NCBI GenBank assembly: GCA_963575745.1
Contig: CAUYUJ010016699.1
Span: 1 to 64,000, forward strand
Reading direction: 5' to 3'
From: Prorocentrum cordatum
Taxonomy: Eukaryota; Sar; Dinophyceae; Prorocentrales; Prorocentraceae
DNA: 64,000 bases
The notes below the pieces were generated by a model that was not told where the DNA came from, ran no database searches, and worked only from the letters and a program-made list of their open reading frames with translations. How positions within the stretch are numbered: the first letter of the stretch is position 1; every line of letters begins with the position of its first letter. Of the stretch, positions 20,127 through 30,655 are shown piece by piece. A program made the position numbers and the translations under genes.

Positions 20127-22191
20127 TCATCCCATAGCCTCCTGGGGCTCCGAGCCCCCCGGCGCGAACAGGTACGTCTGGATGGCGTGCGGTGGGATGG
20201 TGGACACGAGCGCCTGCCCGCGGTGCCTCAGCTGGAAGCCCACGGGGTTGTCTCCGCAGTTGAGCACCACCGCCGCCACCAGGCCGTCCGGCCTCTGTGC
20301 CGCGGTGGCCTGCAGGCCGTCCTCGCCGGAGCACGTGCCGTAGTCCCGCTCGTCGTCACCCTGGTACGTCACCTCTGGGCTGACGCGGGTGCGCAGGTGC
20401 TTCGACCCAGGGAGCAAGTACTTGGAGAAATGGCCGATGAAGTAGAACTGGGGGTGCCGGTAGACCCGCTTCTCGCGCGTGTCCGCCATCAGCGCCGCGT
20501 CGCAGGGGTTGTCCGAGTGGTTCGGGCCTCCGTCCTGGTCGAGGAGCAGGTTCCAGTCGATCCACCCGATGCTACCAGCATTCAGGTCCCCGAGGATGTC
20601 GTGGGCGTACCCCTCCCCGAAGCTCCAGTCGCCATGCTCTAAGTTCGTGTCTTCGTGCCACCGGTACTGCTCGTAGGTCGCCTCGCTGGCGAGGAGCAGC
20701 AGCTTAGGCCGCCTCTGCCGCACCTCTGCGACCGCGCCGAAGCTGTCGCCCGAATACCAGTGGAAGGCCATGCCGTCCAAGTACGCCGCCGCCGTCGGGT
20801 GGTCGCCCAGCGCGTCCGCCCACTCGACGAGGTGGTCCTTGTTGTGGTCATACCCGAAGATCAGCACCTCGGGGTGTGACCTGTTGAGCGCTGGGCCCAG
20901 CTGTTCTCCCAAGAAGGCGGCCTCCTCCTCGGCTGTCCACAAGCACGCCTCCCAGCGGGCGTCGTTCTCGGGTTCGTTCTGTACGGATACGGCCCACACA
21001 GGCACACCCTGCGCCTTGTACGCCGACAGCCACTTGGATATGTAATTGGCCCATGCCTCCGAGGCGCCGTCCCGCAGGCAAGGCCTGGTGGAGTGGTCCA
21101 TCTGTCCATTGTTTTTCATCCAGGCCGGTGGGCTCCAGGGCGTGGCCAGCAGCCGCAGACTCCTGCCGAGCGGCTGGAGGACCTCCTGGGCAGCCGAGAT
21201 GAACGGCAGGAGGGCCTCCGCGTCGTGGGTGACGTTCTCGTCGAAGTGCTTCAACTCGAAGTCGTCCTCGACGTCGTCGAAGGAGTAGTGGTCCACAGAG
21301 AAGTCGCAGCTGTTGATATGCACGCGGCCCGTGGTGTAGCCGAGGCCCTCTTCGCTGAAATAGTCCCTGATCACCTGCTTCCGCAGATCCTCTGGCAGCT
21401 TCTGGTACGTTTCTGCCGCGGCCTCGGTGAACGCGCCCCCGAAGCCCAGCAGCGTCTGCTGCTGCTCTGCTCGGCGGCGAGCGAGGGGGGGGAAGTGGGA
21501 AGGACAGGAGGCTCTCTCGGAAAGCGGCGGGACTTCTCAGGAGCCCTCGCGCCCTCTGCAAAAGGCCTCCTCTGCCTTCGGGGCAGGCTTTCGGAGCCCT
21601 CCTCGGCAGGCCGGGGGACCTCCGAGCCTCCCGAGGGGGCGCCCCGCCCCCTTCTCGCTTGCCCCCCCCCCGGGCGCGCCGCCGACCTGCGGAGATGTCG
21701 ATGACCGGGCCCTGGAACTCGGAGCCCTGCCCCACGAGGCGCACGTCCGCCTGCCGCTCCCAGCGGCCGAGGTCCCGGGCGGTCTGCCACACGCGCGCCG
21801 CGCCAGCGGCAGGCCGGCCGTCGGGAGCGGCGGCGCCCTCGGCGCGCGGGTCTCTCCGCAGCAGGCCGCGGACGTGGGCGTGCTCGGCAGGCGCCTCGGG
21901 GCGCAGCCGCGGGAGGTCGTCCCGCTCGCGGTGCGCCCGGGTGACGTCCATGCTCGCCACGAGGCTCGAGCCGGCGCTGATCCCGCACAGGAAGACGCAG
22001 GCGGCGGCTATCTCTGCGCGGCGGCCCCAGAAGAACGACGGTGCAGTCGAGGGGCTGGACGGCTCGTGAGCGCCCAGCAGCGCATCCTCGTCGTCCTCGC
22101 GGGCAGCGTTGCGGCCCGCCTCGTCCCACATCGCGATCCTCCCGCCAGGCGAGCGCCCCATAGCCAGCACTGGACCTTCTGGGGCCGTCAT
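20127..22191 (-). CDS. Glucosylceramidase-like glycoside hydrolase, family GH30 (two exons)
   Basis: CDS is complement(join(20127..21466, 21687..22191)), 614 codons plus stop. It should hydrolyse the beta-glucosyl bond of glucosylceramide or related glucolipids. Exon 1 encodes an N-terminal acidic tail and a hydrophobic segment at residues 60-80, likely a signal anchor, so a lumenal or secretory location is likely. The junction joins ...VIDISA to EQQQTLLGFGGAFTEAA, restoring the GH30 start. YFSEEGLGYTTGRVHINSCD, SPPAWMKNNG, VQNEPEND (acid/base Glu about residue 323), FHWYSGDS, LLASEATYEQ (nucleophile Glu about 420) and GWIDWNLLLDQDGGPNH follow in family order, so the catalytic pair is intact. 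Start: first ATG after the DinoSL relic. No frameshift is seen. It is the only clearly intact cellular gene in the window. Confidence 0.93.
21467..21686 (-). mobile_element. Introner-like intron inside the glucosylceramidase gene
   Basis: A 220-nt intron with GT (21686-21685) and AG (21468-21467). Removing it joins exon 1 to exon 2 in the frame required by the GH30 domain. Its ends are inverted repeats: GTCGGCGGCGCGCCCGGGGG at the 5' end, and at the 3' end the complement of CTCGGCGGCGAGCGAGGGGG. It carries the same CTTCTCAGGAG-type body as two other copies in the window. The acceptor could also be placed three bases earlier without breaking the frame. Confidence 0.85.
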
Positions 22192-22203
22192 GCTTGAACC
22201 ATG

Positions 22204-22225
22204 CTTGAGCCAAAATGGCTACGGT
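22204..22225 (-). other. Relic of the dinoflagellate spliced leader (DinoSL), exact 22-nt match
   Basis: On the gene strand the 22 bases match the DinoSL consensus exactly (starting ACCGTAGCCATTTTGG, ending CTCAAG). It stands 12 bases upstream of the glucosylceramidase ATG. The leader is normally added to mRNA by trans-splicing and should not be encoded next to the gene, so its presence marks reverse-transcribed mRNA put back into the genome. It lacks the downstream sequence of an SL RNA gene. The following CATGGTTCAAG may be an older, degraded leader end. Confidence 0.93.
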
Positions 22226-22835
22226 TTCCAAGGCTGTGCAATCTTGTGCTGGGGGGCCGAAAAGACTGTGCAAACGGATGAGGAATAAAACAACCAGACT
22301 AGACAAGAACGGGACATGCCGCTTTTGTCCACTCGCCTCGCAAGGCGAAAAGAAGGGGGAGGATGATGACAAGGAAGCGGATGATGAGGATGATGGGGTG
22401 GATGACGAGGGGAAAGAGAGGAGGATCAGGAGCACTACAGGGAGGAAGACAAGCACAATAACGAGGAGGAAGAGGACAAGGATGATAAGCACAAGAAGAA
22501 GGATGACGGCAGTAACGACGAGGATGGGTAGGAGGACGGCAGCGTGGACGACGAGGACAGCGTGGATGAGGAGGGGGAGAGCGGGGAGGACGAGGCTCTC
22601 GAGGACAAGGAAGATGAGGAGCTGGAGTATGACAAGGCGGGAGAGGACAAGGACGACGGGGAGGACGTCTAGGATAAAAACGTCGCGAAGAGCAGCGTGG
22701 AGGACAGTTCTATACAATTAGGAAGACGGTCTGGAGGACGAGAAGGAGGGCGACAAGGTGGATAACGACGAAGAGAAGGGGCACGAGGAACACGAGATAG
22801 ACGTGGCAGAAGTGGGGGTTCTTGGAACCTTGCGG
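22226..22835. other. Unassigned, purine-rich low complexity
   Basis: 22350-22680 is dominated by GAGGA/GATGA/GGACG motifs. I see no gene. Confidence 0.6.
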
Positions 22836-23115
22836 GGCTACCCTGGGAGCTGCCGGTGCCGTCTGGGGCTGTCTTGAAGCATCTTGGGAGCCCCGTGAAA
22901 GCATTTGAGGGTCCTCTTGTGGGCTTCTGCAACCTTCTTGGTTTGCCTGGGCGTTTCTTGGGCTTCTTTGGGAGCTCATTTGACAATCTTGGCGCCTTCT
23001 TGGGCCGTCCTGCGGCTCTCTTAGGCTGTCTGGGGGCCTCTTGGGGTGCTCTTGGGAACATCTGGGCGCCTCTTTGGGCATCTGCGGGTTCCGTTTCGTG
23101 CCCTCCTGGGACCGC
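22836..23115 (-). repeat. CCAAGA-motif array (minus orientation)
   Basis: The motif CCCAAGAGG/CCAAGACGG, seen here as CCTCTTGGG on the plus strand, recurs every 15-35 bases. It belongs to the family described at 35040-37444. Frames through it are not coding in appearance. Confidence 0.75.
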
Positions 23116-24052
23116 TCGGAGACCCTTCAGAAACGATGCCGAGACGACGCTAGAAAATACCCTCTCCCCGAACTCCTCCGTAGCGAGGAATATTGGAACG
23201 CCAATGTGCTGTCCATGAGTCTGGCCCTCTTAAGAGAAACCTTTGCTGACATGATCGGGACATGCGTGCTATCAAATAGCTGTGCAAGAGCGTGCAACAA
23301 TATCACTACTAATCTAATCTAGGCCAGTTCCCCGAACGTTCACAGGGGACAGCTACGGACACATGGATCGTACCCGAAATAGACAGCCAAGCCGCCTCTT
23401 TGACCTTCTCAGGGTAACCCAACGGGAGCTCCAGCTTCGGCCGACACAGATGAGCGAGGAGGAGAAACGAGGAGGCGGAGGATGAACCTCAGCAAACCAA
23501 TGCAACACATGTGTCCCCATACGCTTTATGCAAGTGGACCGGGAAATCATATGAAAAAGCGGGAGAACAGTTAACGTTTCAACTGAGAGCAATGTGTGAA
23601 ATCGGCCCATCGAAGACAAGAGTTGTAAAAAACAAAGGATCGTCCAATGATTTGGGGCTTTCCGAAAACAGCTGACCCCCTCGAGCATTGAAACACATGT
23701 TATCAGATTCGTCCGAAGCTCAATCGTGAGTGCGTCTCGAGCGAAATTCCCTCACAGCCCTTATGCAACGTCCATCGCGCGACTCTTCGAATTAAACACG
23801 CTTCTCGTAATCCGCCTGCGAATTTCCAAGTGCGTTCTGAACACCCTTAGTAAGAGAATAAAATTACTCCGACGGAAGGACCCCACATGAGAATCCTCTG
23901 GGCGAATCTGGAAAAAAACCCTCACCGTCGTCCTCGTGGTTGGTGAGGCGTCCTGGCTGTCTCTTCTGCGTATATTTCTTCTCGGCCTGGCGCGGGCCCT
24001 CCCCCCGCCCCCTACGTTGTCCCCGACCTCGCCCTCCTTTTTTTTTCGCGCC
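23116..24052. other. Unassigned sequence
   Basis: I see no gene, RNA or repeat that I can support. Confidence 0.5.
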
Positions 24053-24197
24053 CAGAGGAAGCGCACAGGGGTGCGTCCCAGTGGATACGTGCCGAACACG
24101 ACCTAAAGAAAACGCACAGGGTGCGTCCCAGTGGGTACGTGCGGGGGCACGACCCAGAGGAAGCGCACAGGGGTGCGTCCCAGTGGATACGTGCCAG
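24053..24197. repeat. Three copies of an approximately 52-bp repeat
   Basis: GTGCGTCCCAGTGG occurs at 24070, 24121 and 24173, each followed by RTACGTGC and preceded by a GCACAGG segment. Confidence 0.85.
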
Positions 24198-24204
24198 GAA
24201 TAAC

Positions 24205-24347
24205 GCTCTGGGAACACGACGACCACAAAGTGGCCTACAGTTGGCTCCGGACATTTAGAATGTGGCCCGGGAGTGGTGTTCTGGGAACACGAAGAACACG
24301 AAGTGGCCTACAGTTGGTTCCGGGCATTCAAAATGTGGCCTGGGAAT
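24205..24347. repeat. Two copies of an approximately 74-bp repeat
   Basis: GTGGCCTACAGTTGG occurs at 24230 and 24303, in copies that share TCTGGGAACACGA and ATGTGGCC. The block leads directly into the 147-bp repeat. Confidence 0.8.
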
Positions 24348-24940
24348 GGCGTTCTGGCAGTGCGAGAGCCCGAAAGTGGCGACAGCTACAGGAATTGGAT
24401 GATCCGCTCGGATTAGTAACATGATCCGCGGGCCCCATAGGGAGGGGGCTCCCGCTTGAGACTTCCTCGCAATTCATTCACAGACGAGGCCCAAGGCGTT
24501 CTGGCAGCGCGAGAGCTCGAAAATGGCGACAGTTATAAGAATTGGATGACCCGCTCGGATTAGTAACATGATCCGCGGGCCCCATAGGGAGGGGGCTCCC
24601 GCTTGAGACTTCCTCGCGATTCACTCACAAACGAGGCCCAAGGCGTTCTGGCAGCGCGCGAGCCCAAAAATGGCGCAAGTTACAGGAATTTGATGACCCG
24701 CTCGGATTAGTAACATGATCCGCGAGCCCCATAGGGAAGGGGCTCCCGCTTGAGACTTCCTCGCAAGTCACTCACAGACGAGGCCCAAGGCGTTTTGGCA
24801 GCGCGAGAGCCTAAAAGTGGCGACAGTTACAGGAATTGGATGACCCGCTCGGATTAGTAACATGATCCGCGGGCCCCATAGGGAGGGGGCTCCCGCCTGA
24901 GACTTCCTCATAATTCACTCACAGACGAGGCCCAAGGCGA
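24348..24940. repeat. 147-bp tandem repeat, four copies
   Basis: The landmark GGCGTTCTGGCAG (GGCG in the last, truncated start) falls at 24348, 24495, 24642, 24789 and 24936, exactly 147 bp apart each time. Copies differ by a few substitutions and contain TCGGATTAGTAACATGATCC and a GGGCCCCATAGGGAGGGGGC segment. The fifth copy breaks off into a GAGT microsatellite. Confidence 0.95.
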
Positions 24941-25028
24941 GTGAGTGAGTGAGTGAGTGAGTGAGTGAGTGAGTGACTGACTGACTGGTGATGATGATGA
25001 GGATCATCACACTCTCTCACGCGCACGC

Positions 25029-25089
<61 letters not shown>

Positions 25090-25192
25090 ATGTGAGTGCT
25101 GATGAGTGAGTGAGTGAGTGAGTGAGTGAGTGAGTGAGTGTGTGAGGGATGATGAGTGAATGAGTGAGTGAGGAATGAGTGGTGATGATGAT
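24937..25192. repeat. GAGT and CAT microsatellites
   Basis: (GAGT)n at about 24939-24973, (CAT)n at about 25028-25090, and (GAGT)n again at about 25104-25140, with GATG interspersed. Confidence 0.95.
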
Positions 25193-25559
25193 GGGTTCCT
25201 GTTCCTGCGCGGGGTGTCCAGAGAAAACAAGAACCCCACTTTGGATGTGGGGAACAATATAGACATGCTACTGCCAAAAACGGTCCACGATGGAGGCGCT
25301 TCCCATATCAAACTCTTCGGCAAATACTTCCTCTCATTTTCGAGGTCACATGTGTGCCGCTTCTGCTAGTGACTGCACCGTCAAAGCTATTGCAACAAAC
25401 ATTGATTACGCAATCCGCCACCGTGTCAGCGGCACGTTGGGGCGTGTTCGAATGCTTGCCTGTTGTATTGTAAGGAGGTGTCTGTACTGTTGCGACCACG
25501 ACCCGAAAACCGTTCCCGTTGATTTTGCCGTCCAGCGCCCGTTTCTGCCTCCTGGCGGC
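25193..25559. other. Unassigned sequence
   Basis: I see no supported feature here. Confidence 0.5.
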
Positions 25560-26455
25560 TCCAACACAGCTAAAGACCAACCCAACACAGCTACAAGACG
25601 CCTCAAGACCATCCATATGCGGCCCAGCGAGCCTGCAAATGCTCCAAGTCGTCCCAAGAGGCGCCACGAAGCTTCCAAGAGACGTCCAAAGAGACCTCCA
25701 GCGAGGCCCGAAGAGGCGAGAAACATTGAAAACCGAAGGGAGATTATTTTTTTGTCTTCCGAGGCTTTTGGTTTTCAGATCGCCTCAGATTTGCTTCAGA
25801 GAGCCCCAAGAAACACCCAAGATGTCCCGAGTCGGCCCAAGAACTTTGTAAGTCAGCTCAATGTCCTAAAGAAGGCTCTAAGACAGTCCCAAGATCCTCT
25901 CAGTACACCCGGAGTCCAGCCCCCAGGCCGTGTTCAGTGGGCCGCGCTGAACGGACTGCACACTGGCGTCTGAATGCTCGCTTGTAGCGTCCAAAACTCT
26001 GATAGTGGAGCAGTCCAAAACCCGTGCAAAAGCCTTACGGGAGACTCTTGCAAGGACGCTTGAAAGGATGCCTGGAGAGCTTGTCAACTTGAGAAAAAGA
26101 GCTTCGCAGAAGCTCCCACAGAGTTTCGAAAGACCTCCTGAAATATTTCTGGCAAACGTATTGGGAACGAATAGGAAAACGCTTCCGGAACACGCTGCAA
26201 GTTCATGCAAATTGATGCTTGGATGCTTGACTTGGAGCCGTCGGGATGAAGCTGGTGTAGCCCTGCCTGTCGGCTTCTTTTCTTCGTGCAGTCCAGACAC
26301 CCAGATAGCGGCACGGTCCAAAGCGCGTAAAAACAGCTGAGCCTCTTCGGGAAGGCTTGGCATGATCGTGGCGCCCGAGATGGGCCCGGGACCCACCAAA
26401 CAGTGCCGCAGAAAGGCCCCAAGACGCCCTCAATGTGTCCCAGAGAAGCCTCTAG
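25560..26455 (+). repeat. Degenerate CCAAGA-motif array
   Basis: CCAAGA, CCAAGAGGCG and CCCAAGAT motifs recur irregularly, strongest at 25570-25900. Toward 26455 the pattern becomes hard to follow. A GATGAA/GATGCT run follows at 26463-26520. Confidence 0.55.
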
Positions 26456-26520
26456 TCTGCTTTGATGAAGATGAAGATGAAGATGATGATGCTGATGCTG
26501 ATGCTGATGATGTTGATCAT

Positions 26521-26981
26521 GGTGGTGATGATCAGTATGAGTAGGAGAACCAGGCGAAGGATGGGGGGACCAGGAATGAAGAGGAGACAGACGCTGCGGA
26601 CAAGGAAGGTGCGCTAAAGACCCGCGCCACTCCAGATAGGACGCTGACATTGAGCGAATCTTTAACTAAACCTCCTTCGTGCTGCGCTGGCTCGGAGATG
26701 GGGTTTGCTGCAAGCAGCGGGATAAGCAAGATCATGCGGATTTTCGAAGACTTGACGCATGTCTCGCATGACTGCTGTCGGCAAATATGTGCTACTCGGC
26801 CCGACGAAAATGCACCTACGATCGGACAACAGAAAGACTCTCGTGCGCTTCCGTGTGGTTGCGCCTGGTACAGCAATGACGTTCAGACAATGCGACCCGA
26901 CACATACCTTTTCCAAATTAACTCCAAAACACCAAATAGAAATCCGCCGTTCACAAGTGCGCTTGTCAATCGGCACTTGCA
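26521..26981. other. Unassigned sequence
   Basis: I see no supported feature here; GC content is lower than in the flanks. Confidence 0.45.
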
Positions 26982-27296
26982 TTAGACATAGTACTCATTC
27001 CTTTGCATGATCATGTTGACTTCTACTTCGTCCCATTTGGAACTGCCATTACGACCACGTAAACAGTTTTCATTGGGCCAGCAATGCAGATACTGGACAT
27101 GGAAGAACGTTGGGCCCTCGGTATAACGTTTTCTAGGGAACTGTACACATTGACGATGGCTGGCTCCGTAATGAACAACGCATGCAGCTCCGTACATTGG
27201 ATTCTGAGTCATAGGCTGCACTTCTATCCGTAAGCCATGCGTTGGCCATGATCTTTTCTCGGACTTGCCATCAATATCCCATACGTGCCGCGTCGC
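26982..27296 (-). CDS. Possible exon of an unrecognised gene
   Basis: A minus-strand open frame runs from a CCTTAG acceptor-like site at about 27297 to a TAA at 26982. It encodes a balanced, non-repetitive sequence (RHVWDIDGKSEKRSW, GAACVVHYGASHRQC, FHVQYLHCWPNENCLRGR, WDEVEVNMIM). The composition differs from the low-complexity frames around it and includes several Cys, His and Trp residues. I do not recognise a domain. An open frame at 27350-27589 on the same strand could belong to the preceding exon, but the phases I tried do not join cleanly. Confidence 0.25.
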   Translation of the reverse strand, partial: ATRHVWDIDGKSEKRSWPTHGLRIEVQPMTQNPMYGAACVVHYGASHRQCVQFPRKRYTEGPTFFHVQYLHCWPNENCLRGRNGSSKWDEVEVNMIMQRNEYYV

Positions 27297-27767
27297 CTAA
27301 GGCACGGTATACTTTTCATTCTCACGTGCATGATTCTTGCTATCGCACACTACGTCGTTTCCTTCAATCGCACTCCCGACTCTCGCTCATGCTGCTTCCT
27401 TTCTCGCTGAGAGGAAAGAGCGGCCTGTCCATCAGTCCATGTAACGCAAACACAATCCCCATGTGAAAGACGAACGCACCTGATCTCAACCGATCGTGCC
27501 AAAGTATCATCTCTCGTAAACGACGCGACGACTGGTGAATCCCAATGGCGGCCATTACTGGTCATGGCCGCCCCCCCGAGTAACGTCACGATTCGTGATG
27601 AACTCCGAATTGTCTTTGGTTATTCCGAGACGCTCCCAGACGGCCGGCACGAAATGTGACGTTACCGCTCCCCCCTCATCCTCCGCCTCCTCCTCCTCCT
27701 CCTCCTCCGTAGCGCCCCTCATCGCCCGGGAATCAAAACGATATCCAATCGCAATGCATCTGTACAT

Positions 27768-27855
27768 AATATATATATATATATGTAGGTATATCTCTAT
27801 ACGTGTATATATATATATGTATATAGCTAAATGTGTATATACACGTATATATGCA
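27768..27855. repeat. TA/GTATA microsatellite
   Basis: Short TATATA runs interspersed with GTATAT. Confidence 0.9.
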
Positions 27856-28313
27856 TTCTCACACGCACCTCTCCGAGGGATTAGAGCTCAGAAGCGATCA
27901 TCGGTGAAGCTGTCCAGTCCACGATTTTCCTGGCCGTTTCGCTAGGGGCATCCGCACAAATGTGACATCTTGACGCACCCCTCACGCAGACCGCGACGTC
28001 AATGTCAACAGACACGCAATTGATTTTAACATAGCACCTTCGACCACACGATGGACTTCAATGATTTGCATGTACTCGTGAGAAGCAATTGTTTATGATA
28101 TGGTTTCCAATGTATTTCTTCGGTGTTGTACGAGAAAGCCATCAAGCGCACAGTGAAACGCAGTGACTTTGCGCATGACTGGCACAACAAAATCTGTTTC
28201 TTCTGTGATTCCCCAGTGTACTTCTCCAACATGTCGTCTACGCTAATCGCAAGCTGTGCCGGCCCCCTCGGTGGCTTCCATTGGTTTTGTTGGAGCCTGG
28301 GCACGCACGTGCC
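27856..28313. other. Unassigned sequence
   Basis: I see no gene. A CACCCCTCACGCAGACCGCG segment at about 27976 recalls the 12.3-kb minisatellite motif. Confidence 0.45.
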
Positions 28314-28362
<49 letters not shown>

Positions 28363-28420
28363 GTATATATATATATATGTATATGTATAGGTATGTGCGT
28401 GTGTATATATATATATACAC
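28314..28420. repeat. (TA)n microsatellite
   Basis: About 20 TA units at 28316-28359, then GTATAT variants. Confidence 0.95.
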
Positions 28421-28669
28421 AAAAAAAACACGTATCTAAAACATTCACCAGCCATCTTGCGGGGCCATCAGGCTGCGAAGACTAGGCTTGCAGCTCCCTG
28501 TGCCAGTTCCAGTTTCCAGTTTCCACTGTTACAGTCCTGCTTTCTGCTTCCTTACTGTTAATCGTTGTTGAACGCGCGAGAAGGGGAACCGAAAAGCGTC
28601 CTGGTTAGCGCCCCCGAACCGCGTTGTCTGAATTCCCGGGGGGTCGTGGGACACGTTAAAAAATGTGAT
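28421..28669. other. Unassigned sequence
   Basis: I see nothing supported here. Confidence 0.4.
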
Positions 28670-29215
28670 ACTCTCGTCCCCGAGGCCATAATCCTTAGTA
28701 GATTACACCATATTCGCGTCCCCGAGGCCATAAACCCTTTAACAATTATATAATCTTCGCGTCCCACAAGCCACAATCCCTGGTAAACTACACGATATTC
28801 GCGTCCCCGAAGCCATACATCATTGTAACTTACGTTTCATTCGCGACCCCGAAGCCATACACGCTTGAAACTAAAGAATATTCGCGCCCCCGAAACCACA
28901 GGCACTCGCAAAAATAAGCAAGATTCGCGTCCCCAGGGCCAAACACCTATTTAAATTACGCCATGCTTGCGTCCCCGAGGCCGCAAACCCTCGCACATTA
29001 CACAATATTCGCGTCACCTAGGCCATAAACCCTTGTGAATAACATAAAATTTGCGCCCACGAGGCCATCAACCATCGTACATTACGCAATCTTTGCGTCC
29101 CCGAGGCCACACACCCTCGAAACTTATGCAATATTCGCGTCCCCGAAGCCATAAACCATCCTCAATAACCTAATATTCGCGCCACCGAAGCCATAAACCC
29201 TCGTAAATTAAGATT
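28670..29215. repeat. 42-bp minisatellite, 13 copies
   Basis: The landmark CGTCCCC or a variant lies at 28675, 28717, 28760, 28802, 28843, 28885, 28927, 28970, 29012, 29054, 29096, 29138 and 29180, so spacing is 41-43 bp throughout. A typical unit reads TTCGCGTCCCCGAGGCCATA then AACCCTCGTAAATTACACAA. Copies vary by substitution but hardly in length. Confidence 0.97.
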
Positions 29216-29400
29216 GGCCCTCGCGTGAAGTCCCGACATTGCTTCACGTCAGCGTCCAGACATCTCGACACAGCTCTGGCAAGTCCCATTCTAAGAGAGG
29301 GGGGCCGGCGGCATGGGGGCGAAGCCTTTACGGATAACTCTACGTGCTACAACCACGCGCGCGCTTCGCGCGCGGTTCGGTTCTAGCGTAACACGGGGCC
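29216..29400. other. Short spacer with a CG-rich hairpin
   Basis: CGCGCGCGCTTCGCGCGCG at about 29354-29374 is a hairpin; a similar GCGCGCTTTTCGCGCGC lies at 31438. No gene is seen. Confidence 0.5.
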
Positions 29401-30060
29401 TCTAGGACCCCCCTTGGCAAGCCTAGTGGGGGCCTCTTGGGGCCGTCTGGAGGCCATGTTGGACCTCGCGGCCTCGAGGGCCATGGGCCGTCTTGAAGCC
29501 ATCTTGGGCCGTCTTGGTGTCATCTTGAAAGGCCCTGGGGCCCCCCGTCGACCGTCTTGGGGCTACCTCGGGCTCCTCTGGGGCGCTCTTGGCCCGCCTG
29601 ACGCTTTCGGACATCGTCTGGGGGGGACTCTGGGTATTCGGAGACTCGGAGCGCTTTTGGGGCCGTCTTGTGGCCTTGTGGGGCTGATCTTGGGGCATGC
29701 GTGGTCATCTACAACCATCCAGAAGCCAGAAGCGAAGAAACGATACCTTCAAACCTCCTGGTTTGCTTCGCTGATGTTGGCCTCCTGGTGGCCTCTCAGA
29801 AGCCTCTTGGAGCCAGAACCCTTGAACGAACCAACGGACAATCAACGGAGTTTGCCTCTCGAGGCGCTTTCGCGGGCCCTGTTGGACGCGCTCGTCTTGA
29901 AGCCTCGTGGTGCCCACTGGGGCCGTCCTGGAGGCCCCTGGGGGCCTGGAAAATCCTCCAGAGCCCTGAAAAGGGCCCGCCAGCCCCAAGGACCAGAGTC
30001 AGGTGCGGGGGGAACGGGGGAATTTTGACGAAATGGAGGCCCCAAGGCCCAGGGAACCAG
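29401..30060 (-). repeat. CCAAGA-motif array (minus orientation)
   Basis: CCTCTTGGGG, CGTCTTGGGG and CCATCTTGG recur every 12-30 bases, the reverse complement of the plus-strand arrays. The long frames through it consist of motif translations. Confidence 0.8.
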
Positions 30061-30334
30061 TCGGTGGTTATGCCATATAACCCTCTGGATTTCCACTGGG
30101 TTCTGCAACGGTTCAAAGCATCCTTGCCAGAATTGGCAGCATGTTTCTGGTTCGTGTGAAATCCTAAAGAACGGAATATCAGGGTAGTTTAGCTTCCTGG
30201 AGGCGAGGGCAACGGTGGCAACGTTGCGACGACGACGACGACAAGGGGGAAGGGGGAGGAGGAACACGGAGAGCAGGCGATGACATCCACCTCCCTCTCC
30301 CTCACCATCATCGTCACCTTCTTCACCATCAGCA
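30061..30334. other. Unassigned sequence
   Basis: I see no supported feature. Confidence 0.4.
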
Positions 30335-30344
30335 GCATCAGCTG

Positions 30345-30409
<65 letters not shown>

Positions 30410-30500
30410 GCATCAGCATCAGCATCAGCATCAGCATCAGCATCAGCATTATCATCATCATCAGCAGCAGCAGCATCAACATCATCATCATCATCCTCGC

Positions 30501-30552
<52 letters not shown>

Positions 30553-30576
30553 GTCGTCACCATCATCACCGTCATG

Positions 30577-30619
<43 letters not shown>

Positions 30620-30655
30620 CCATCAATAATATCATCATCGTCATCGTCAGCATCA
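30335..30655. repeat. CAT/CAG microsatellite block
   Basis: CAT triplets with embedded CATCAG and CATCGT variants. Poly-Met, poly-Ile and poly-His frames are artefacts. Confidence 0.96.

Noticed and set aside
20848-21686. Reading exon 1 of the glucosylceramidase straight through as one 447-codon frame
   Set aside because: Beyond 21687 the frame is Arg/Gly/Pro-rich and loses homology; splicing to 21466 recovers the GH30 sequence.
22204-22225. SL RNA gene instead of a relic
   Set aside because: The leader is followed by CATGGTTCAAGC and the gene's ATG, not by a GT donor and the rest of an SL RNA.
28670-29215. CRISPR-like array
   Set aside because: Repeats are directly tandem without unique spacers and the genome is eukaryotic; it is a minisatellite.
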